A stretch of 64,000 nucleotides of DNA from Boswellia sacra (taxonomy: Eukaryota > Streptophyta > Magnoliopsida > Sapindales > Burseraceae): positions 558,001 to 622,000 of the forward strand of contig SNVD02012254.1 in the NCBI GenBank assembly GCA_013180625.2, in the 5' to 3' direction. This document shows positions 56,409 through 64,000 of the stretch, piece after piece. The translations under genes and the position numbers were made by a program. Position 1 is the first letter of the stretch. Each line of letters begins with the position of its first letter. The notes beneath the pieces were generated by a model that was given only the letters and a program-made list of their open reading frames with translations, did no database searches and was not told where the DNA came from.

Positions 56409-56906
56409 ATGATTATGGAGCAAGAAGAGTCAACCTCTCCATCATCTTTAAGGCAGAAACTCAAATCCTCCCTTACCCCCTCATGCTTCACATACAAAGA
56501 ACGTAACCAAGAACATGAAACCATAGCTAATTCTGACACCAAACCTAAACTCCTCCGAACTTCACCATCACGACATCATGGAACTCAAAGACCCCATCAT
56601 CATCATCATCATCATCACGACGTCATGGAACTTAAAGACAAGTGTCGTCACTTCATTTCTCAAATCGGCAGGGGTGGCGGCGTTGGAGGCGGAAGCAGAC
56701 ATGGGAGAAGACACTCCACCTCCTTGGATTTCCGCCATGGGAAAAGACACTCCACCTCCTTAGACTTCAGATATGATGCCATGAGTTATGCCCTAAATTT
56801 TGACGAAGGTTGTGATCCTGATAGAAACTCGGATGAATCTCACTTGAGAAGCTTTTGTTCTCGGTTGCCACCTTCTCCTACCAAAGAGATCGTCAACGCA
56901 GCATAG
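56409..56906 (+). CDS. small plant-type protein, 165 codons, His-rich, function unknown
   Basis: A single intact exon. The start is MIMEQEESTSPSSLRQKLKS; the second ATG (56415) is an equally possible start. Features in order: Ser-rich N-terminus with SLTPSCFTY; an eight-His run (about residues 62-69, CAT repeats); ELKDKCRHFISQIGRGGG; a tandem near-duplicate RHGRRHSTSLDF / RHGKRHSTSLDF; then YDAMSYALNFDEGCD and a C-terminal SFCSRLPPSPTKE. The RRHS-x-DF-x-YD-x-x-SY-x-x-NFDEG pattern is, as I recall, shared by small angiosperm proteins of unknown role, which argues for a real host gene. No signal peptide, membrane segment or enzyme motif is seen. It is not part of the flanking retroelements. Confidence 0.7.
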   Translation: MIMEQEESTSPSSLRQKLKSSLTPSCFTYKERNQEHETIANSDTKPKLLRTSPSRHHGTQRPHHHHHHHHDVMELKDKCRHFISQIGRGGGVGGGSRHGRRHSTSLDFRHGKRHSTSLDFRYDAMSYALNFDEGCDPDRNSDESHLRSFCSRLPPSPTKEIVNAA

Positions 56907-57879
56907 TCAATGGTTTGACTTTGAGGTGCATATATGTATATATAAACGTCAACATGTATATTTTTTCACTTTTTTTTTTAAGATTCGGGCACATGCATAT
57001 TCATTTTACAGAATGATATATTTAATTTGATTCTTTTATTTAATCTATGGTTTTAATTACTTTTATTGATTTCATTATCAAACTAAAATTCGATCGTGAA
57101 ATGATTTTGTTTAATTGGAAAAACTGAAATGAAGATCAAACGGAGATCATATTAGTTGCTAATAATTTGGAAGCTATCCGGATCAAATCTCAAAGGCTAT
57201 TATTCCTATTATATTTGATGTCATTGAATCATTAAATATTTATTATTACTTTTCCAATTTAAGAAATTACTATTTAACATGATATCAAAACTAAAGTTTC
57301 ACATAAAATATTTAATATTAGGAAAATTTTAGATGATTTTTATGGATTCAATTTCCACTATTAATGTTGTTACATAAGAGATAAAAGACTGGCTTCAGTA
57401 ACCAACAAGGTGTAGTTGAATATTCAACAATCAGCAATGAAGTTGACTCTGAAGATATGTTCAACTTGCTCTCTTTTGTCCCACAAAAACATCCATTCGC
57501 TACATGACCTGAAATGTATATACATATATATAACACTTCGAAGTCACAGCTTATCAATAGCAAACTTTGACATTTAGTTATGAACAAAAGGCCTTACCAC
57601 TCCCTTCAAATCTTCTTTCTTGTCTTCTGAAATACCCACATACAACCTATCAATCAAGAGGCAACTGTAACCAGCAATATTTGAGTCGTTTATACATCTA
57701 AGCTTCAAATGCAGTGTTAGAGAAGAAGATATTCTGCAAGAATTCTAATGCAGCTGGAAATTATTTCCTATGTAGATTACATGTTAGAAGTCTATGCGGA
57801 AGCTGACACGATATTGGTTCTAGAAGAATATAATTAATAAACCTACAAGAAGGTGGTTATTCTCAGGGCAGCTGAAAGA
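56907..57879. other. 3' flank of the host-type gene, no gene seen
   Basis: AT-rich sequence with a T-run at 56970-56980. Minus-strand frames here have no recognisable product. Decayed copia sequence begins near the right end. Confidence 0.5.
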
Positions 57880-58260
57880 GCCTGATTGATGGTTCAAGAG
57901 AACCACCAAATCCAACTATACAAGCCCATGAAGGCAATCCAGAATACTTAATCTGATAAAAACAAGACCAAACACTTCTTGGTAGGCTATTATCAAGTAT
58001 CAACCACGACAGAGAGCACCCTCGGGTCTGTAGACTGCTCCACTCTATTTGAAGTATGGACAGGATTACAAAGACTGATTTTCTCGCAGTCTAAGGCCAA
58101 AAAATCGGATATTGCAACTGAAATACGTAACACAAAGACAGGTCAATTGACTATAAGTGAACACAAGAAAAAATGAAAGTTACGGTTGACAAACTAGCAG
58201 CTACAGGAAGTTCTATGAGTGTTAGTGTATGTGATCTAATATTATGTAGGTGACATACAA
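57880..58260 (+). pseudogene. Ty1/copia gag fragment (UBN2-type)
   Basis: The frame at 57979-58176 reads GSVDCSTLFEVWTGLQRLIFSQSKAKKSD, a copia gag pattern. KKMKVTVDKLAATGSSMSV-like sequence follows across a shift. Only the capsid middle is present; no protease or pol follows. Confidence 0.75.
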
Positions 58261-58329
58261 GGGTTCACTATGCATAAATATGGTGTACCATATCATATAG
58301 GTGGATGTGTCTCTTCAACAAAAGGTATA

Positions 58330-58545
58330 TGTTAGAATTTGTAGTATAACTGTAGTTGGTTAATTGCAGTTACTACAGGGGTGTCTTGGTGTCTAATGAC
58401 TATTTGATATGGTTGTTTAACCTCTATAAATATCTTAAGATACAAATTCCATGATATCCAATTCTAATACACTTCTGCAACTCTCAAGTGTACCCTTTGT
58501 GTACCCACCAGCTTAACAGTAGTGTTCAATCCATACTCAAAATCC
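58330..58545 (+). mobile_element. short copia-type LTR candidate with following PBS
   Basis: It begins TGTTAGAATTTG, has a CCTCTATAAATATC TATA box near 58420 and a leader with CTCAAGTGTACC. It is followed at 58550-58561 by ATGATATCAGAACC, close to the initiator-Met PBS TGGTATCAGAGC. No second copy is seen, so the exact right end is uncertain. Confidence 0.55.
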
Positions 58546-58639
58546 TCTAATGATATCAGAACCATTTTGTAGGATTGTTGAATATTTTATGCAAGGTAAC
58601 ACCTAAGAGAGTTCCAATTTTAATTCAGGTTTAGAGTAT

Positions 58640-58990
58640 GTGAATTGTGTTGAAAAGGAATGTAAAAGTTATAGGTATTATGTTGGAGAGTCTTCCAATT
58701 CAACAAAACCAAAATTAATCAAAGTAAGGTATCATGTTCAAGTAATCAGAGATTTTCCTCTTGGTTGTGGTCCTGTGTCAAAAATTAATTTTTTCAACAA
58801 AGGAAAAAGTGTTGATTGTGAAGAAAGTGTTGGTGATAATTTGAAAAGGAAGCAAATAAGTGATCCTGAAGAAATTCCAGAAGAAAACTTTGAAAAATCA
58901 AGTTTCCAGAGGCTTGGGGGTGTTCTTGAAGACGTTCATACATTGAAATCAGCATCCAAAGGGGTGTCAGCAGAAAAAGTGTTGTGTGCT
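58640..58990 (+). pseudogene. possible captured host-gene fragment (SUVH-like motif)
   Basis: An open stretch downstream of the copia LTR/PBS reads VIRDFPLGCGPVSKINFF, then an acidic DPEEIPEENFEKSS segment. The RDFPxGCG motif occurs in the N-terminal region of plant SUVH5/6-type histone H3-K9 methyltransferases. No SRA, pre-SET or SET domain is present. The sequence after 58990 has different, GC-richer composition. This is a tentative call; a chance match is possible. Confidence 0.3.
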
Positions 58991-60051
58991 TATAACGAAC
59001 TCAGTCTCTACTTTCTAAGCGCGCAAGTGCAGATCACGTTCCAGGTAGGTTTCAATGCACATGTAGTCCACGCTCCCGATAGCACTCCATTTTTATGCAT
59101 GCGTGCACTTCACGCGTTTGACAGCCTGATTTCTCCAGCCATCTTGTATCTGCCTCACCCATGCACCACACTCCTTTGCCAACCCCTGCTACATGTTCTG
59201 ACAGACCCGATCCGGCCATTAACTCTCACCTTAACCCAATTGAATTGCTTCCTCCTATAACTTTGACCCCTTTGACTGCATTGCTGATTGCATTGACCGA
59301 CTACATCAGCGAATTAGACCAGCCCAACTGAACCGGCTTGAACTGTTTCTAATTCGGCTTGACGCTCCATTTAATTTTGGATCGCTTTAGGGCCCAAATG
59401 CAATTAATTTCCATCTCCCCAAGGGTATTTTGCCCACCAAATTGATCTGCAGCCTCAGAATTTCAAAGTTTTGTCTATTTACAATCATTTTTGAGGTCCC
59501 CCACAAATCAGTAAAGAACATACTGAGGGGCGTGAATTTGAGCAACATCTATTCTAACAAGTTTTTGGCTACCAACCCACAAGAATAATATTAGGTTTAT
59601 AACACTTGATTGCATAACAAGGAGACTTCGAGTCATGTTGTGCATGGTCCAAGTCCTTTACGATCATCAAGAGATTTAATGTACTACAATTCAAGAACTT
59701 TTTTGAGAACACACCATAAAAGAGACTAAGGGTCCAAAATAAGCTACTGTTTGCAATCCAAGGGTGCCATATCATCGAATCAGTTTGAATAATTATCAAC
59801 GTCAACTGATTCTACCCCTTCAGTTGTAAGTCTGTTTATTAGATTTTATGTAATATTTAAATAGGTGTTAAAATACACATTTGTAGCCACAATTAAATAT
59901 TATTAGTCATCGATATTATTAGTATTTTGTTATTTATGTTTTCTTGTTTCTTTATTGTTTTTTATTGTTTTGGAAGTTTCTTGGCATTGTTGTTGTTTGT
60001 TATTATTAGGAGTGTTTCTTGGTTGCTTGTGTCGTTAAAGAATTTGAGATC
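58991..60051 (+). other. no gene supported; leader-like region before the copia gag
   Basis: The 58991-59350 part is C-rich and relatively GC-rich compared with its surroundings; its open frame to 59260 has no recognisable domain. From 59820 to 60051 the sequence is T/A-rich and leads into the copia gag start. No 5' LTR for that element is identified. Confidence 0.4.
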
Positions 60052-63000
60052 ATGACAAACAAAAGCCAAATTGAAAGTGTTAAGGTTGAAAGACTTGGTA
60101 ACCATAACTTTCATATTTGGAAGAGAAGGGTCTCAAAGTTATTAACACACATGAATGTACCTATTATACTTTGCAAAAGGAAATACTTGTTGTAGGTGAT
60201 GCACTATAGGCTAAATGGGAAGAAGATAATGAATTGGCAAAGGCTACTATATTAAACCATATACATGATTATCTATTTCCCTTATATGAGGGTTTTGATA
60301 CTGTTAAGGAAATAATGGATGTCTTAGATGACAAGTATGGTCCTAAATCTGAGACGTATATCCAATCGCTTGAAAAGCAATATGGTGAGATACATATATC
60401 AGAAAATGATAGCATGGTAGATCATATTATGAAACTTGAGATTCCTTCCAAAGATCAATCTAATGCTGATATGAGATTCCTGATAAAATGCAAGTGTCGA
60501 CATTATTGAACTGTTTGCCACTTCTGGGGATCATGTGGTAACTTCTTTAACTTATGGCAAACAGAATTGTCTACGATGACTCTTCTTGCTCATTTGGCTA
60601 TTGAAGAAGTTAGAATGAATCATAGAAATAAAGAAAGAAAGTGACAATAACTCCTCATAGCCGAAAGTTGAAAATGCAGCCCAATTCAAATTAGCCCTGG
60701 ATGCAACAGTTTAAAAAATGAAAGAAACATTCGAAAGGAAAGAACAACAACAACAAACAACAGAACAATAAATGGAAGAAGGGGTGGTTTGTTAGTGGTG
60801 AGATTGGTCACTGCAAAGCTAAATGTCCTCGTCGTAAATAGAATAATAGCACATCCAAGGAAGTGATTTTAACAGTTTCTAAAGCATTTGTTTTTTAATC
60901 TGATAATCAATAGTGGATGGATTCTGGTGCGACTAGACTTGTTTGCAAGGATTAATCTCTCTTTATTAACTTTTAAGATAAGGATAAGGGAGAACATCAG
61001 TTATATATGGGTAGTACCCATGTTGATGTATTATTGGTAAAGGAGATTGCGAAATCATTGCTGATTCTTCCATCATCATCTTAAAGAATGTTTCGTTTGC
61101 TCCTACAATTTTAAGGAATTCAGTTTCTATTTCAGTTCTAAAGAAAAAGGGGTTTGATAGTAGATTTAAAAGTGGGGTGGTCACTATTTTATAGGGTCAC
61201 AATGTACTTTTGAGTGGTCTTCGTATAGGTAATATGTATTCCATTTCCAGTAATAATAAGAATAATTGCTCTTTTGAGTAGGCTTTTGTGTCTGATTCTT
61301 TAAATTCCACTTTGTTATAGCATTTGAGGTTAGGTCACATAAATAAGAATAAAATTTACGTATGCATCATGAAGAATTGATACCTAAAATAAATCTAGAT
61401 GACTTTAACATTTGTGAATCATGTGTTAAAGGAAAATTAGAAAATCTTTCTCATCTCATTAGCAATCATCTAATTTACTTAAGGTAATTCATTTAGTTTT
61501 ATGTGGACCTATGAGAGTTAAGACACATAGAGGAATAACATATTTGATTACTTTTATTGATGGGTTCTCTACATATCGATATATTTATCTTTTGAAGCAT
61601 AAGGCAAAAGCTTTAGAGAAATTGAAGGAATATAAATTAGAAGTTAAAACTCAATTAGGCAAGTCTAATAATATCCTAAATAATGACCATAGTCGTGAAT
61701 TTGAAGCCTTTGATACATTTTGTAAACAGAGCAGAATACAACATAATTATACTATGCCATATAGTCCATAAAAAAAGGGATTGTTGAAAGACACAATCGA
61801 ACTCTAATGGATATAGTTCAATCCATGTTAGCATATTCATATATGTCTTTATATTTTTTGGGAGAGGCATTATCAAGGGCTACTTACATTTTAAATAGAG
61901 TTAAGACAAAGGCTATATCATTTACACCATATGAACTTTGGTGAGGTGTCAAACATAATTTAGTTGTAATGCAAAAGTGATCGTTCCTAAACCCTTACGA
62001 GATAACTAAAGTTCTAAAACTTTAGATTGTAAATTTATAAGGTATTCAAATAGTGGGAGCAGTTATCATTTTTATCATTCTGATAATGGATTGATTGAAA
62101 ATCATGTTTTTCATGAATATCCTAATGTTGTCATTTCTCCAAAATTTTCCCCACTTTTAAGAAAGGACAATAATACCCTTCCATCGCCATGCTTATTGGA
62201 TGGTGAATTTATCTCCTGCACCTATTCAATCCAATGGGTGCAAATGTAAATGTGAACCATCCTCAAGACTACGAGATCATCACGTCTTTAATTTAGATGA
62301 GGTAAATCCACTTGGCAACGATCCTAAGTCTTATTCCACAGTGATATCTCAATCAAATTCTAAAGAGTGGGAAAAAGCTATGCTTGACGAGCTAGAATCT
62401 ATTAAGAAAAATCAAGTTTAGGAATTAGTTGATTTATCAAAAGGACAAACTCCTATAAGTTGTAAATGGTTCTCAAAAAGAAATTAAAGGCAAATGGAAG
62501 CCTAGATAAATACAAGGCAAGGCTTGTGGCTACAAGTTATACACAACAGCCTGGTATAGACTTGACACCTATTTACCAGTGACAAAGTTTACATCCATAC
62601 AAATACTCATACTGATAATTGCAATGATGGATCTTGATTTAAATCAACTAGATGTAAAAGCATCTTTCCTAAATGATGAATTAAATAAAGCATCTTTATG
62701 ATCCAATCAAATGATTTTGTGCTTACATGATATGAGGACAAGGTCTAAAAGTTAAAGAAGTCTCTTTATGGATTGAAACAATCATCTAGACAGTGGTATT
62801 TAAAATTCTATGTAGCAATTGTAGAATTAGGATACCAAATGAATCCACTAGATTATTATGTACATAGCTAGAAGTGCCAAGATAAATTTTCTATCTTTGT
62901 ATGTTGATGACATTTCATTTGCTAGTAATTACAGTGATACGATAACTCAGACTAAATCATACCTTAATACTCGTTTTGAGATGAAAGACATGGGTCAAGC

Positions 63001-63839
63001 ATCCTTTGTTTTAGGCATCCAGATAACACAAGACAGAAATTTCAAATTATTATATCTAGATCAAGAAAATTATCTAGATAAATGACTCAAGCATTTTAAC
63101 ATGGCAGAGTGTAAAGCATTAAGTACGCCTGTGCGTAAGTCTATAACTCTTACTAAGGAGATGTGTCCTAAACTGAGGAGGAACTGTAAGAGATGCAAAA
63201 TTTTCCTTATGCACAACCAACTGGTAGTTTAATGTATGCAATGGCTAGCATAAGACCAGATATATGTTATGCAGTGTGAGTACTAAGTCGATACCATTCA
63301 AATCCTGGGAAAGCACATTGGCAAGCAGTCAAAAGGATTATAAGGTTTCTTAAAGGCACAAAATTTATGAAACTATACTTCAGGTTAAGTGATCTAAAAC
63401 TTGTTGGTTATTGTGATACAGATTTTGTGTATGATTTAGATGATAAAAGTCAACAAGTGGCAATATTTTCTTATTTGGAGGAACAACTATTTCTTGGCTT
63501 AGTAAAAAATAGAGCTGTTTTTTTACTAAGCCTAACTTGGAGGCTGAATATATTTCTTGTAGCACAATGGCAAGTACTGCAGTATGGTCTAAGCGATTCA
63601 TTAAAAACTTATAATTAGATTTAATTGTTAAGCCAGTCCATGTGTTTTGTGATAGGAAATTCATCATTTTTTAATTGAAAGTGAAGAACATATCTATAAG
63701 GGCAAACACAATAATATCAATTATCACTATATCCAAGATATGGTGGATAGAGGAGAAATTAAAGTCGACTATTTACCCTTTTGGTGAGATGGCGGTCGAT
63801 CATGTGACGAAAAAATTATCTTTAGATAAGTTCAGAAAG
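60052..63839 (+). pseudogene. degraded Ty1/copia gag-pol (plus strand)
   Basis: Gag starts MTNKSQIESVKVERLGNHNF at 60052. The capsid is at 60234-60509 (EIMDVLDDKYGPKSETYIQSL), with a knuckle remnant GEIGHCKAKCPRR near 60800. Protease WMDSGATRLVCKD is near 60913. GAG-pre-integrase HLRLGHINKNKI and CESCVKGK are near 61325-61435. Integrase 61511-61771 (LITFIDGFSTYRYIYLL, then NDHSREFEAF; normal DNG.EF has become NDHSREF). RT: KAMLDELESIKKNQV (62374), SLYGLKQSSRQWY, intact YVDDI near 62904. RNase H runs to about 63740, and the ORF tail reads KKLSLDKFRK. Many stops and shifts; 5' LTR not found. At 63840 the sequence changes to an LTR of another family. Confidence 0.88.
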
Positions 63840-64000
63840 TAATGAATACTTAAATATGTATGCTTAATAAGAGTTTAATTCATCATATTACATTAATAGT
63901 GTCATTAAATTCTTCAACTTAAGCATATTTGTAGTCTTTGCATCTTTGGAATTAACTTTCTCATAATTTTGGTTTTGTTGTAGGTTCGATAAAATGGGAA
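63840..64000 (+). mobile_element. start of an Athila-like LTR, cut by the window edge
   Basis: From TAATGAATACTTAAATATG onward the sequence matches the minus strand of 21821-21660 along its entire 160 bases with few changes. It abuts the copia pol end without a PPT, so this LTR most likely belongs to an independent insertion. Confidence 0.7.

Noticed and set aside
56568..56763. Frames with poly-Met or poly-Ile over the CAT repeats
   Set aside because: They are other-frame readings of the His-coding CAT run in the 165-codon gene.
1..64000. tRNA, rRNA or other structured RNA genes
   Set aside because: No cloverleaf-type A/B box pairs or rRNA blocks were recognised; tRNA-like matches are only primer binding sites.

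Overview
The window is nuclear DNA of a flowering plant, probably a eudicot. It is AT-rich and almost entirely built of LTR retrotransposons of plant-only lineages: Ty1/copia Sirevirus-like, Ty3/gypsy chromovirus, Tat/Ogre-like and Athila-like. There is one short host-type gene, and there are no bacterial-style operons, rRNA, tRNA or CRISPR. Nearly all reading frames are broken by stops and frameshifts, many of the CGA-to-TGA or TGG-to-TGA/TAG kind expected from decay of methylated, silenced DNA. Class, domain and boundary calls were read by eye from translations and direct repeats; no database search was run.

Left part (1-20292). A copia-type LTR (1-1959) with two tandem arrays abuts a chromovirus pol remnant (1960-4765) and its 404-bp LTR. 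A zinc knuckle-protease fragment follows, then a second LTR-like segment. From 7810 to 19474 lies a minus-strand Sirevirus-like copia element with 925-930 bp LTRs, PBS, PPT, a near-perfect TSD, decayed gag-pol and an extra 3' ORF. A 1.59-kb solo LTR is inserted inside that extra ORF.

Middle part (20293-35385). This holds an Athila-like 3' LTR and 3' UTR on the minus strand. Next comes a decayed minus-strand Tat/Ogre-like element (about 24733-34300) with gag, protease, RT, two RNase H regions, integrase, an Arg-tRNA-type PBS and a long LTR. A MITE-like inverted repeat and a 25-base C run close the region.

Right-centre (35386-55954). A minus-strand Tat-type element with 381-bp LTRs and an ATTTA TSD carries gag-pol. 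On the opposite strand of its 3' region is a multi-exon antisense gene with a Transposase_28-like segment and a coiled coil. Its gag is split by a much younger plus-strand, non-autonomous Athila-like element (45347-54575, TSD TGCTC, LTRs about 2% different). That inner element has lost its capsid domain and nearly all of pol. Instead it carries an intact 184-codon ORF of unknown function and an intronless copy of a plant LOG (cytokinin-activating phosphoribohydrolase) gene, preceded by 67-bp repeats with CACGTG boxes. This gene-carrying retroelement is the most interesting object in the window.

Right end (55955-64000). A small plant-type gene (56409-56906, His-rich, unknown function) is followed by a copia gag scrap and LTR, a possible captured host-gene fragment, a degraded plus-strand copia element (60052-63839), and the first 161 bases of an LTR of the same family as the LTR at 20293-21821.
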